The position numbers and the translations under genes were made by a program. 64,000 bases of DNA, from positions 1 to 64,000 of the forward strand of contig JAIVFJ010000125.1 in the NCBI GenBank assembly GCA_025765615.1, in the 5' to 3' direction. The notes below the pieces were generated by a model, which was not told the origin of the DNA, made no database searches, and saw only the letters and a list, made by a program, of their open reading frames with translations. Source of the DNA: Zopfochytrium polystomum. Taxonomy: Eukaryota; Chytridiomycota; Chytridiomycetes; Chytridiales; Chytridiaceae. Shown here piece after piece: positions 13,681 through 24,021 of the stretch; the first letter of the stretch is position 1; every line of letters starts with the position of its first letter.

Positions 13681-14920
13681 ATGTCCACTCGCCAGGTAAC
13701 TATTTCTTTCTCCTGTGTGCAAATGCCGCACGAACTGAACGACAACCTCCATCGCTTACGCTCTTGAACCCCAGCATAGCGCCCCAGCCGCATCATCAGC
13801 CGCGAGCAGCCCGCCCCCGTCGCCGAGGACGACTTTACCGACAGCGAGACGGAACTGATCCAAGGCGGCCCAACCGGCGGGGTGCAGCAGCAGCACTCGG
13901 TGCCTGCGACGACGACGCCGATGAGGACGCGGCGCACCATGACCGCCCCCACGATGATCCAGCCGACAGCTCGCCGTGGCGGGTACGGCGGTAGCACACA
14001 AAACACGGGCGACCTGCTTGAAAGCGAGGAGGACCTCGGCGAGGCCGAGCAGTCGATACCCGTCCGCGGAGGCGGGGGCGGCGGCAGCAGCAGCATCAGC
14101 ACGCGCAGGGCGCCTGCGACGGCGACATCTCAGCCACGTCGCCCCATTCGACTCTCCACAAGCGCCGGCGGCATTGGTGGCAGCCTCCTCCATCAGCCCG
14201 CTCAGAAGCCCACCACCGCCGCCACCACCAGCACCCCCCACCGCCGACGCCGACTCCGAGCTCTCCGAGATCCTCCGCGATCTCACGATCGACCGCGAGC
14301 GCGACGAGCTGCAGATCTCCCTCATGGAGGCGCTGATCAAGGACCGTCGGACCAACCGCAACGTGCACGACATTTGCGACGCGCTGGCGGGCGGGGAGAG
14401 GGTGTCCAAGCGGGAGATCCACGCGCTGCTGTGCGAGGACGTGTTGCTGGACGCGGCGGTCGACGACGTGATATTGGAGATACTGGAGGACAAGCAAACG
14501 AACAGGAAGGCGGACGAGATCGTGCGAAACTTGAGCAAGGGGAGGAGGCATTGCTTCAGGCAGCAGGATGAGACGGAGGAGGCTGAGGTAAAGAGGAGGG
14601 AGGGGGTGGGGTTTTGGTTGCACGGGATTCGTATCTGATGAAGCACTCACGCTTACCGCTAGGACCACGAGCGCGACAGGTGGCTGATGAAGGTGGCTCG
14701 CAAGCTCATGGCTCCCGACGCCGGACAGCGGCTCTGTCGGATGAGCGGGCGCACGGGCGGAATGCACCCGCCGCAGCAAGCGCAGGAGGAGCAGCAGATG
14801 ATGCAGCCGCAGACGACGACGGCGACGATGCGCCCACGCCGCTCTGCGACTGGAGCCTCTGGCACACACGGCGGACGGTCGGGCGCCGTCTCGAAGCGCA
14901 AGATGCAAAGCACTTTTTGA
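13681..14920 (+). CDS. Helical protein of unknown function
   Basis: Not recognised. Proposed exon 1 is 13681-13695 (MSTRQ), followed by a GTAACT intron, a long exon from about 13775, an intron 14588-14662 and a last exon 14663-14920. The first half is low complexity with Gly, Ser and Pro runs. The second half is strongly helical and charged (RDLTIDRERDELQISLMEAL, then a block ending VDDVILEILEDKQTNRKADE) and contains two similar KxxTNRKxxxI-like segments. The last exon is Gln/Met rich and basic, ending SGAVSKRKMQSTF. One frame change is needed between about 14110 and 14200. No signal peptide or membrane segment. Confidence 0.5.
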
Positions 14921-15297
14921 TCTTCGGCTTCGTGGCTCGCTTATCATTTTGCCTTTCTTCTGTTGGTGTTGCAGCAGCAGCCTTGCTTTCCTTCCACCTC
15001 GCTTTGAAGTATCATTCCTTTGCTCGGTCTTCTTCAATTTGCATGCCGAAACTCACGAGCAATGCGCAACTAAAAACTCAAAATATATGAACATACGAAG
15101 AACAGGTGGCTGGTGAGAAGACGCTATAAGTCATATATTGATGATGGGTTCACACTGGCCATATGTAAACTCTAACGTGAAGATTGAACGAGGAAAGGAA
15201 GCGTCTCGTTGGAGTGGTGGATAAAAAGTAAGGTCGGAACGAAAACAAGAACATAAATCCACGCAACAAGCGATTCCACATGCTTTGGTTGGGAGTT
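14921..15297. other. Convergent intergenic region
   Basis: Lies between 3' ends of genes on opposite strands. No feature seen. Confidence 0.6.
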
Positions 15298-15993
15298 TCA
15301 AGCAAAAAGCATCAGGACCGGGACGGCAGCCAGAGCGTAGACAGCCGCAGGCGGTGCCGAGAACGAGCCAGCAGCGCCACTGACAAGGTTGGTCGACGAC
15401 GTGGAGGTGGACGACACGACCTTGGCCGACGACGAGGCGGTGACAGCGGTCGACGACGGCGACGACGACGACGAAGTTGCGTTGCAAGACGTGGCGATGG
15501 AAAAAGCAGGGCTCGAGTTTGCCGACGCCTGGAGGGCCTCAGGCGCAAAGAGTGTGCTCTGGTACGCGACGACGGCGCGGAGGAACAGCCCGACGAACCC
15601 TTTGACGTTGTCCGGGACGACGTATGTCGCCGTGCCCTTGAACGACGAGATCGGGGTCTGGGCGAGGGCGCTGAGGCTCAGACCGCGCGGGGTCCTTGAG
15701 ATGCCGGAGGGGTCGACGGACGCGTCCTGTGGCGGGCCAAAGAGCAGGACGTAGAGGTAGGTCGGGTCGGACTGGTTCTGCGGGTTCGCGGCGGGGAGCT
15801 TGGAGAGGTCGAGCGAGTAGGCGATCGAGTCGCCGACGCAGTACTGGTTGGAGGCAGGCTGGTTTGTGACGGTGATGGAGAAGTTGCCGGTGACGATGGG
15901 CCGTTGGGCGGCGGCGAGGAGAGGGGCGAATGCGAGGGCGGCGATTATTGCGAGGGCAGAGAGGAGGAGAGGGTGGTTGCTGGTCTTGACCAT
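15298..15993 (-). CDS. Family 1 secreted/GPI-anchored protein, copy A
   Basis: Single-exon 231-residue protein. Signal peptide (residues 1 to about 29, LLLSALAIIAALAFAPLLAA), then a domain of about 140 residues beginning GNFSITVTNQPASNQYCVGD and ending SIATSCN, then a Ser/Thr-rich stalk, then a C-terminal hydrophobic segment (AVYALAAVPVLMLFA) typical of a GPI-anchor signal. Two conserved Cys, one in QYCVGD and one near the domain end, could form a disulfide. Conserved across copies: NQPASNQ, GPPQDxSVDPxGIS, TPRGL, FVGLFLRA. Probably a cell-wall or surface glycoprotein; the domain is not one I can name. First of five same-strand neighbours. Confidence 0.8.
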   Translation of the reverse strand: MVKTSNHPLLLSALAIIAALAFAPLLAAAQRPIVTGNFSITVTNQPASNQYCVGDSIAYSLDLSKLPAANPQNQSDPTYLYVLLFGPPQDASVDPSGISRTPRGLSLSALAQTPISSFKGTATYVVPDNVKGFVGLFLRAVVAYQSTLFAPEALQASANSSPAFSIATSCNATSSSSSPSSTAVTASSSAKVVSSTSTSSTNLVSGAAGSFSAPPAAVYALAAVPVLMLFA

Positions 15994-16120
15994 GGCTGCT
16001 TTGTGGAGTAAGTGATGGAAGGTCTCCTTTTTTTGGAGGGGTCGGCTAGAGGGAACGAGGCCTGGTCTTTGAGAAGGAGGGTGGGTTTGGGGGGGAAGGA
16101 AGAGCAGGCGAAGGGCGGTT

Positions 16121-16129
16121 CTTTATATA
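16121..16129 (-). promoter_or_regulatory. TATA box of copy A
   Basis: TATATAAAG on the minus strand, about 130 bp before the copy A start. Confidence 0.55.
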
Positions 16130-16163
16130 CGGACTTGCCTTTCTTTTGGAGATGAGAAGCGTT

Positions 16164-16174
16164 TGTGTGTGTGG

Positions 16175-16205
<31 letters not shown>

Positions 16206-16207
16206 TG
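16164..16207. repeat. (TG)n microsatellite
   Basis: Imperfect TG repeat upstream of copy A, reading CA on the coding strand. Confidence 0.9.
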
Positions 16208-16517
16208 ACACGAAATGCGTCGGAAAGAAAGGAGACAGACAGAGCGGGAGACAGAGGCAGACGGAGGAGATTCAGCCACAAGCGTGGCGGCTGTTTGTGG
16301 CTTGTCCGCGGCTGCGGCTGAGCGCCTCCACGCATTTGGGAGACGCATTAGGGAGACGAAGCCACGACCCGAAGCGCGGCCGGACTTCTTCTGCCGAAGA
16401 ACGGGACCGATGTTTGGTGTGTGATCATCGCGCAAACGAAGGAAGGAACAAAGACGGTAGATGTATTGTCTCGGCATCCAAACGCAGCCAAGGCTAAATA
16501 ACTTGAAACATTGTACC

Positions 16518-17300
16518 TCACATCAGGATTGTATGCTGATGGAGAAAGAGGCTGCCGGCTGCAGCCAACACCGATACCAACGACCACCCCGTCGCCGCCA
16601 AAGCGCCGCTCTTCAGGCTGACCGAACCGGTCGTCGTCGACGCCGTCGTTGATGATGCTGTGCCGCTCGAACCCGCCTTCGTAGTTGTGGCGGAGCCGGT
16701 CGACGCCGAGCCGGACGCCGATCCAGTTGCGCACGCCACCGCGATTGAAAACTGCGGACTCGAGCCCGCCGACGACTGCAGCTGCTCGGGCGACGCCAGG
16801 CCGCTCTGAAACGAAAGGATGGCCCTGACGCTCAGCCCGACGAAACCCCTGACCGACTCGGGCACGACGAAAGTAGCAGCGCCTGCGAACCCAGACAGCG
16901 GGGTCGGCTGCAGCATGCTGAGCCGGAGTCCGCGAGGCGTCTTTGAGATGCCCGTCGGGTCGACCGAGGCGTTCTGCGGCGGGCCAAACAGGAAGGCGTA
17001 CAGGTACGTCGCGTCCGACTGGTTCGCCGGGTTGGCGGTGGGGATCTGCGCGAGGTCCAGGGCGTACGAGATCGAGTCGCCCACGCAGAACTGGTTCGAG
17101 GCCGGCTGGTTTGTGACGGTGACGGTGAAGTTGCCTTGCACTTGGGTGAGTTGGGCCATTGCTACTGAGCACGAAGTGAGAAGAGCGACCACCAGCACGG
17201 CGATCACGGCGAAGACGGTGATAGCAAAGCTGCTGCCAACCGCGCCGGCGGCGGCTGCTGCGTTGAGGGTGTGGTGGTGTGAGCGGCGAAGCGCCATCAT
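16518..17300 (-). CDS. Family 1 secreted/GPI-anchored protein, copy B
   Basis: 260 residues from the ATG at 17300 (MMALRRSHHH). The hydrophobic leader FAVIAVLVVALLTSCSVAMA is preceded by a long basic N-region, so it may be an uncleaved anchor or a long signal peptide. The domain starts GNFTVTVTNQPASNQFCVGD and keeps the two Cys and the GPPQNASVDPTGISKTPRGL block. Gly/Ser/Thr-rich stalk (residues about 185-235) and a final hydrophobic tail. Upstream ATGs in the frame lack family similarity, so I chose 17300. Single exon, same strand as its paralogs. Confidence 0.78.
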   Translation of the reverse strand: MMALRRSHHHTLNAAAAAGAVGSSFAITVFAVIAVLVVALLTSCSVAMAQLTQVQGNFTVTVTNQPASNQFCVGDSISYALDLAQIPTANPANQSDATYLYAFLFGPPQNASVDPTGISKTPRGLRLSMLQPTPLSGFAGAATFVVPESVRGFVGLSVRAILSFQSGLASPEQLQSSAGSSPQFSIAVACATGSASGSASTGSATTTKAGSSGTASSTTASTTTGSVSLKSGALAATGWSLVSVLAAAGSLFLHQHTILM

Positions 17301-17677
17301 GGATGTTTGGTGGTTGTTTGGTGGAGAAATTGCGGCAAAGAACGATTTAGCTGCGGTCCTGAGCCAGTGTGTTTGTGTGGTTTTCTCTCGGGTGCCCCCC
17401 CTTCCAAACAATCCAAAAATAGAAGCTGCATGGACGCTTCCATATGCAAGCCCGGAGGTCCGAGGCGTTTCCCCGCTTGAACCCGCAACTCACGCGATCG
17501 AACTCTCCCGCAACTATTTTTAAATATCCCCCCGCTTACACCCATTATTTCCATCCATTTCACTGCTTATGAAGTCCTCGACAACTAAAACGAATGGCAT
17601 ACTTATATTCCAATGACACACACTACCCAGCTTTGGAGCGACATCAGACTCATATGCAATACGACCAGAAGAAAGAG

Positions 17678-18496
17678 TCAGACCCAGGCCACAGCCCATA
17701 CAGCAACCACGGAAACGATGCACGACGCGGCCGCTCGTAGCGGCGACGACAACATCAATGCATTGCTCTTCATGTTGGAAACGGACGACGACGTCCCAAC
17801 CGCGCCCGGTGAGGACGTCACCGCCGTCGAAAGAGTGGTCGCCCCAACCGTGGTCGACGCAGCCCCGCTCGTCGCGCCTCCCGACCCAGATCCGAATGCC
17901 GAAGCCGACGCGGAGGCCGACCCAAAAGCGGAAGCAGAGACCGAGACGGAGCCGCTCGACCCTCCACCACCTCCACCACCACCGCCGTCTCGAACGCAAA
18001 CCTTTGCGATCGAGAACACCCCCGCCGCCACCGCAACCGCCTGCCGGAAACTCGGCTGATCGATCGTGCTCTGAAACGCGAGCACTGCACGCAGCGCCAA
18101 CGCCGTGAACCCGGCGACCACGTCTGGAACCGCGACGGACGCGGCGGTGGCGAACGACACGACCGGCGCCGGGTCGCTCACGGGGAGCGCCAGGCCTCGG
18201 AAGCCTTTGGATATACCGGTAGGGTCGGTGAAGGGGTCCTGCTGCGGGCCAATGATCTCGAAGTAGATCAGGGTCGGGTCGGAGGCATTTGCGGGGTTGG
18301 TCGCGGGGACTTGGACGAGGGAGAGGGTGAAGGCGATGGCGTCGCCGACGCAGTACTCGCTGGATGCGGGGAGGTTTGTGAGTTGGATGGTGAAGAAGCC
18401 TGGGACGATAGGAGGAGCGGGTTGGGCTGCGGCGGGGAAGGTGGTGAGGACCGTGAAGGCGACGGCTGCGGCTGTTGCAACGAGAGAGCGGAACAT
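17678..18496 (-). CDS. Family 1 secreted/GPI-anchored protein, copy C (most divergent)
   Basis: 272 residues, single exon. Signal peptide MFRSLVATAAAVAFTVLTTF with cleavage near AAAQP. The domain starts GFFTIQLTNLPASSEYCVGD, the most divergent of the set (NLPASSE for NQPASNQ) but with the same Cys positions and the PTGISKGFRGL block. A Gly run (ten Gly) leads into a stalk alternating Ser, Ala and Gly (SASASAFGSGSGG). The hydrophobic tail ends VWAVAWV. A CA/CT microsatellite lies 70-150 bp upstream of the start. Confidence 0.75.
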   Translation of the reverse strand: MFRSLVATAAAVAFTVLTTFPAAAQPAPPIVPGFFTIQLTNLPASSEYCVGDAIAFTLSLVQVPATNPANASDPTLIYFEIIGPQQDPFTDPTGISKGFRGLALPVSDPAPVVSFATAASVAVPDVVAGFTALALRAVLAFQSTIDQPSFRQAVAVAAGVFSIAKVCVRDGGGGGGGGGSSGSVSVSASAFGSASASASAFGSGSGGATSGAASTTVGATTLSTAVTSSPGAVGTSSSVSNMKSNALMLSSPLRAAASCIVSVVAVWAVAWV

Positions 18497-18559
18497 TGTG
18501 TTGTGTTTTCCTTCGTTCTTGCGGAAGGCAGCCTAGCGTTTGTCCTCTCTCCACACACT

Positions 18560-18563
<4 letters not shown>

Positions 18564-18598
<35 letters not shown>

Positions 18599-18645
18599 TC
18601 ACTCACTCACTCACACACTCTCTCTCTCGCTCTCTCTCTCTCTTA
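18564..18645. repeat. (CA)n, (ACTC)n and (CT)n compound microsatellite
   Basis: A CA tract (about 18564-18593) followed by ACTC units and a CT tract, just upstream of copy C. Confidence 0.9.
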
Positions 18646-18881
18646 TGCTGCTCTTCCTTTCTCTCAGGTCGGTTCCGCAAATGTGGGTTCCTCTCGAAAG
18701 ACAAGCTTTTTTTTTGGTTTTTGTCCGCGCAGGAAACTCGGCCCCGAGCGGACCTGGACCTCAGCCACACGAAGGTGAGAAGCATTTGACAGTGCCTTTA
18801 TTGACAAGGCGAACAAGCGAAACATCAATTCCTCCCATAGAAACGGCGATGTTTCATTTCCCTATGTAAAAACACCAAATT

Positions 18882-19550
18882 TCAAGCGAAAAGCATCAAC
18901 AGAGGGACGGCAGCAGCAGCAGCAACAACGGCGCTGCGAGAAGCCGAAGCGACACCGCCAACCGCAGCGCTGTAGAGAATCGACGACGTCCCATTCTGCG
19001 CCGTCCTCGTAGTAGCTCCGCCGTATGACGTGGCCGAGCTCGAGCCAGCCGGCGCGCAGTCGAGCGCAACGGAAAACGGCACTTTGGTCGCCGCCGCGGT
19101 CTGGAACGACTCGAACAGCGCAAACTGACTCTCGTACGACACGATGGCGCGCAAGAACAGGCCGGTGAACCCCTTCAGCCGCTTGTCGACTGTGTACGTG
19201 GCCGACCCGGCGAACGTCGAGACGGGCGTGAAGCCGAGGGCGCCGAGGACCAGGCCTCGCGGAGTCTTGGAGAGGCCGGCCGGGTCGACCGCGGGGTCTT
19301 GCGCGGGGCCCATTACTAGTACCGAGACGTAGGTGGCATCAGACTTGTTTTGAGGGTTGGATTTCGGGATGTTTCCGAGTTCCAGCGCGAAGGCAATGGA
19401 CTCGCCGACGCAGTACTGGTTGGACGCGGGCTGGTTGGTGACGGTGATGGTGAAGTTGCCGTCGACTTGGGGGTAGGCGGCGAGGGATGGGGTGACGGCG
19501 AGGCTGGCGACAGCGACAAAGGCGGCGAGGAGAGAGGAGATTTTGGTCAT
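18882..19550 (-). CDS. Family 1 secreted/GPI-anchored protein, copy D
   Basis: 222 residues, single exon, start ATG at 19550 (MTKISSLLAA). Signal peptide to about residue 24 (SLAAYPQ), domain GNFTITVTNQPASNQYCVGE through VALDCAP, short Ser/Thr/Gly linker (no long stalk) and hydrophobic tail ending AAVPLLMLFA. Closest to copies E and F: all three share SLAAYPQVDG or TLAAYPQVDG after the signal peptide. TATA box about 80 bp upstream. Confidence 0.8.
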   Translation of the reverse strand: MTKISSLLAAFVAVASLAVTPSLAAYPQVDGNFTITVTNQPASNQYCVGESIAFALELGNIPKSNPQNKSDATYVSVLVMGPAQDPAVDPAGLSKTPRGLVLGALGFTPVSTFAGSATYTVDKRLKGFTGLFLRAIVSYESQFALFESFQTAAATKVPFSVALDCAPAGSSSATSYGGATTRTAQNGTSSILYSAAVGGVASASRSAVVAAAAAVPLLMLFA

Positions 19551-19627
19551 CTTGAGCGAAGCTTAGGGTCTTGAATTACAAGTTGATTCTTCTTGTTTAC
19601 CCATTTTCGACTTGGGGGAATGCACCG

Positions 19628-19634
19628 TTTTATA
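19628..19634 (-). promoter_or_regulatory. TATA box of copy D
   Basis: TATAAAA on the minus strand about 80 bp before the start. Confidence 0.5.
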
Positions 19635-19693
19635 CATGCATGTGTTGCTCACAAAATGGATGTCATTGAAGCCAGCCTCGCATCGCCACCTCG

Positions 19694-19753
19694 CGACTGT
19701 CTTCGTCGAGAAAAGAATTGCCGACGCAAGCACAGGCACGTCGAAGACAGTCG
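19694..19753. promoter_or_regulatory. 12-bp inverted repeat upstream of copy D
   Basis: CGACTGTCTTCG at 19694-19705 and its exact reverse complement at 19742-19753. The core GTCTTCG/CGAAGAC recurs upstream of copy E near 21928-21990. It may be a regulator site; function is inference. Confidence 0.45.
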
Positions 19754-20385
19754 ATTCCCATTTTCATTTCGGAATTGCATTTGGAAAAAAAAAAATTACA
19801 GATTTTTCTCCGGCAGTGTACTTCCACTTTCGTGGGGAACAGCAGCTCCCTATTTCTCGGCGACAAGATATCCTCGCACAGCCCCGTGCTCCCCCTGATG
19901 CCTTCTTAACATGATTCCGTGACTCTTATGACCGACCATGCGCCTACCGTTTGCCTACTTTGTCGGGCTTTTGGAGCTGTCATTGAAGGTGTAGCATCTG
20001 CTCCACGCGATGAATGCAACTAACCTTCTGATTGGAAAGCAGTGCTCATGCAAGCGGCCCAAAAGAAAAAAACTAAAAATCTTGTTGCGGCTTAATTGTA
20101 GTTGTTGAACTGGCGAAATTAGCACCGCATTTGTTTCCCCAAGTCAAGCCTCGACGAGGTTATTGTGAACGAAAAAAAAAGTTGTTGTGATGAGACGATC
20201 TGTAAGTGGTTTTATTGGAACGGCTGTCTTAAGTGTGACGAATGTGTGCGATTTGGCTTTTCAAAAACTGTCAAGAGATCTATGGAAACTTCGGACGGGG
20301 CATCCCAATATAAGAAAAAGGCAAGCAATGCAAAATAGTCGAAATCGGCCAAAGAAATTAAAATCAAACTCGAATGATCCACAAC

Positions 20386-21525
20386 TCATGCAAAGAGCAT
20401 GAGGACAGGAATCACAGCGATACCCACAAGGGCTGCGCGAGATGCCGACGCACCGTCCAAAGCGCCGCTGTACAAGATGGACGACGTAGAGTTCAGCGAC
20501 GAGCTCGATCCACCGTAGTAACCAGTCGGAGAATATGACGGCGACAGAGTTCCAGTGGGAGACACCGACGACGACGGCAAGTACGTCGATCCGCAGTCCG
20601 GGGCGATGGCGAAAGTCGTCTGCGCCGAGGCCGAGGTCTGGAACGCCTCGAACAGCCAGCTCTGGCTTTCGTAAAAGACGATGGCGCGAAGGAAGAGGCC
20701 GGTGAAGCCCTTGAGCTTGCTTTCGACGACGTAGGTGGCCGATCCGGAGAACGTCGAGACAAGAGTGTTCCCGAGTGCGCCGACGACGAGGCCGCGGGGC
20801 GTCTTGGAGATGCCGAAAGGGTCGACAGAGGGGTCTTGAGGTGGGCCCATGATCATGACGGAGAGGTAGGTGGCGTCTGAACTGTTCTTTGGGTTGACCT
20901 TGGGGATGTTGGACAGGTCGAGAGAGAAGGCGACCGAGTCGCCAACGCAGTACTGGTTGTTCGCAGGCTGGTTGGTGACGCTGATCGTGAAGCTGCCTTC
21001 GACTTGCTGGGGTGTTGGAGGTGCGTTGCAGCTTGACGCGATCGAAAAGGACGTCTGCGTGGAAGCCGCAGTCTGGAACGACTCGAACAGGGAGCTCTGG
21101 CTTTCGTAGAACACGATCGCGCGAAAGAAGAGGCGCGTGAAGCCCTTGAGCTTGTCCTCGACGACGTAGGTAGCAGACCCGGAGAACGAAGAGATAGGAG
21201 TGAACCCGAGAGCTCCGACGACAAGGCCCCGCGGGGTGTTTGAGATGCCCGTCGGGTCAACGGTCGAGCCTTGCGGCGGTCCCATCACCATGACAGAGAC
21301 GAAGGTGGCGTCGGACTTGTTTTGCGGGTTGGTCGTTGGGATGTTGGAGAGGTCCAGCGAGAAGGAGATGGAATCGCCGACGCAGTATTGGTTGGACGCT
21401 GGTTGGTTGGTGACACTGATGGAGAAGGTACCATCAACCTGAGGATACGCAGCGAGGGTCGGGGTGGCAATCATGAGACCGGCGGCGGCAGCGAATGCAG
21501 TGATGAGCGATGAAATTCTGGTCAT
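20386..21525 (-). CDS. Family 1 secreted/GPI-anchored protein, copy E, with two tandem domains
   Basis: 379 residues from the ATG at 21525 (MTRISSLITA). After the signal peptide the family domain occurs twice: GTFSISVTNQPASNQYCVGD through ASSCNAP, then GSFTISVTNQPANNQYCVGD through APDCGS. The two units are close in sequence and each keeps both Cys, the DPxGIS-TPRGLVVGALG block and the FLRAIVFYESQ block. A Ser/Thr/Tyr stalk and hydrophobic tail (VIPVLMLFA) follow. It is the only two-domain member here and shows intragenic duplication. No introns or frame breaks. Confidence 0.82.
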   Translation of the reverse strand: MTRISSLITAFAAAAGLMIATPTLAAYPQVDGTFSISVTNQPASNQYCVGDSISFSLDLSNIPTTNPQNKSDATFVSVMVMGPPQGSTVDPTGISNTPRGLVVGALGFTPISSFSGSATYVVEDKLKGFTRLFFRAIVFYESQSSLFESFQTAASTQTSFSIASSCNAPPTPQQVEGSFTISVTNQPANNQYCVGDSVAFSLDLSNIPKVNPKNSSDATYLSVMIMGPPQDPSVDPFGISKTPRGLVVGALGNTLVSTFSGSATYVVESKLKGFTGLFLRAIVFYESQSWLFEAFQTSASAQTTFAIAPDCGSTYLPSSSVSPTGTLSPSYSPTGYYGGSSSSLNSTSSILYSGALDGASASRAALVGIAVIPVLMLFA

Positions 21526-21635
21526 TTTGCAAGCTGATTGTTGTTGATAAGGATTTTGCGTGAGTGAGGGATGGATAGGAAAGAAGAACTTGGGGAAGCG
21601 ATGTGAATGTTCAACAACCCAATTCGTTCTCGTCA

Positions 21636-21643
21636 TTTTTATA
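21636..21643 (-). promoter_or_regulatory. TATA box of copy E
   Basis: TATAAAAA on the minus strand about 110 bp before the start. Confidence 0.5.
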
Positions 21644-23709
21644 CCTGCATTGTTCCTACCAGGCAGGGCGTGGCTGTCTTCGCTTTCATCTTACACTCGG
21701 TGCGTCTGAGCATGAAGAAACATGCATGCTTGTCGCCCAAGCCACGCCTGGCCGAAGACAGGCAAGGCGCAGTGGCTGTGTCTTCATTTTCGTGGGGACG
21801 CGAAAACAAACAAACAAACACGGCGGATGCAAAGTGTCTCAGCATGACAATGTGGCTGGCCCCTTCGCCGCACTGGCAATTCGGCACGAAACGGAAGGCC
21901 GGAATTAGCACAGCGACGACCGAGGCTGTCTTCGACTTGTTCGAACAAGGACGTCTTCGACAGCAGACGCATTTTGTCGAAGACCAAGACGTTCCGCGAA
22001 AAACTGATGGGAAAACAGAAAACATAAAAAGCTCCTAATTCAGTTGGACCGACGGCTCAAATCGCAGAAATTAAAACGTACTCTGTCGTATCTATGGACG
22101 AAAAGGTCGAAGCAAATCTGAACTCTGCGAGGTTTCTTCGGGGCAATGCGGAATTGTAATTCCCAGAATTGAAGCGTTCAACCGGGCCCTCCATATCAGT
22201 CTCTGTCTCTGACTGTTTGGGCTGTTGGGGATGCCGCCGACCCAAAGTCGACGGCGTCGGCTCGGACGCTCCGACGGGGGTTGTCGAAAGAGGAGGAGGC
22301 TTCCGACAAACAGTGATCTCTCCTCATTTTCGCTCATTTCTTCGCTCGCGTAAATAACTAAAGTAGGCGATACGGAGGACCTAAAGTGCAGGATTTTAGA
22401 CTGCGGGAGGCTACGATGTAGCAATTCCTCACGGGTGTGGTTTGCACGGTCGTCTAATGAGTGATCATGAAGAAAGACCGAATGCCCCGCGACGTCCCAG
22501 TTGAACAGCCAAAATGATGATGATAGCATCCAGGACTCCGCCGCCGAGTGTAGTTGTCGGAAGCCTGTGCCGCGTTGCCTGTACGGACTACAGAGGAAAA
22601 GAACGAGGGGAGGGAGATTGGTGGCGTTTTGGGACGGAGGTGCGGAGGAAAAAGAACGGAGGCTGTGGAAGATTTATCGGGGACGAGGTCGGGCGGTGTT
22701 CGTTCCAGACCAGACGGACACGGTACGGATCGGTTTCCGCAGCTGCGGAACAAACAGCGACGGAATTACCCGTGCGCAATGGTTTCCCGTGTGATATTAT
22801 TGATGCAGTGTAGATTGACAAAGGGAGATCCCGAGCACGGCTGGCGCTTGCTGTCGGACTTCGGGGCAACCTGGCGGGCTTTGCGCAGTTTCCGGGGATG
22901 TGCGGCCGGCGAAAAAAAAAAAAAACCGACCCCTGCCCACGGTTTGGCTCACATGTCCGTTTATGTTTTTTTCTTTTTTTTCTTTTTTTTTTCTTTTTTT
23001 TGTTCTTTTTTTTTTTCCCTTCCAATTCCTTCATTCCTTGTCCAACAACCTTCTGTTTCCTCGGCGATGCGCACGGGAACGTGACAAGGGGGCCAACGGG
23101 AATGGCGCAAAAAACTGCAGGTTCCTGCAAAATCCACCACTCTCACACACCCTCACACACCTGTCCCATAAGTAAAAACCAGTCAAAAACGAGAGAATTT
23201 CCGGTGACCACAGGAAGTTCCGGTGGCTCACGGGAAAGCGATGCTTTTGCTTGCTTTTTTTTAAGGAGAATTCCCTTGCCATTAGTGCGCAAAGCGGCGT
23301 CGATGCGCGACGGTCACCGTGACATCTCCGGTGCATCAATGACGGACTGCACGTCACAGCTGCTTTTTTATCTTTTCTTTTTTTTTTTCTCCTATTTTTC
23401 TTTCCCTCCTCTTTTGTCCTTCCGTTTTCCAGTCCGCCTGGTCACTTCCCGTGCCCCCCAGACTCCAATTTACGGAGCGGCCGAGGCGGAGCGGACTGTC
23501 AAATAGTTAGTAAAATTCGACTTTATCGCGAGTGAGGGTCGCGCGAGTGGGGTAAACTTACTAAATAAAGCACTGAGAATAATTCCGCTCTTTTTCGGTG
23601 GTGCCAAGATTTGTAAACAAGACGCGAAAGACAAACAAATTTATCCTCCATTCGCAAAAATTGGCTTCTCCGTTTTCCCTCACTCTCGCTCGGTCACGCC
23701 CAATGATTT

Positions 23710-23756
<47 letters not shown>
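23710..23756. repeat. (CA)n microsatellite
   Basis: About 23 CA units, 270 bp before the laccase start on its sense strand. Confidence 0.95.
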
Positions 23757-23760
<4 letters not shown>

Positions 23761-23927
23761 CGTCGTTTGTTCCGTCGCTGCTTTTACCTCTTAGGCGCGT
23801 TAACAACAAACATCAAGCGCCAAGTTTTCGCCGGAGCAGCATCCCACCTCCGATTCTTTTCAATTTCCCAGCTATTTGATGAAAGTTTTCTTCCATTATC
23901 TCCATTCAGATTTGACATTGCTTTCAG

Positions 23928-23934
23928 TATAAAT
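23928..23934 (+). promoter_or_regulatory. TATA box of the laccase gene
   Basis: TATAAAT 94 bp before the ATG at 24022. Confidence 0.55.
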
Positions 23935-24021
23935 GCAAAAGGGACACGCGCTGCCAATCGCAAGCATCGATTGCACCAAATAGAGACAACAAGCGACTTC
24001 ACTTTAAAGAATACTACAACA

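Larger units (their letters stand above)
21526..24021. other. Long intergenic region
   Basis: About 2.5 kb with no supported gene. It holds the copy E promoter (TATA at 21636-21643, GTCTTCGAC motifs to 21990), two long pyrimidine tracts on the plus strand (22960-23040 and 23360-23420) and a CA microsatellite before the laccase. Open frames across the T tracts are low complexity. Confidence 0.55.

Noticed and set aside
17613..18108. Asp/Pro-rich plus-strand frames
   Set aside because: Antisense of the Ser/Gly stalk of family 1 copy C.
22554..23506. Frames rich in Phe and Lys around T tracts
   Set aside because: Low-complexity homopolymer translation with no conserved motif.
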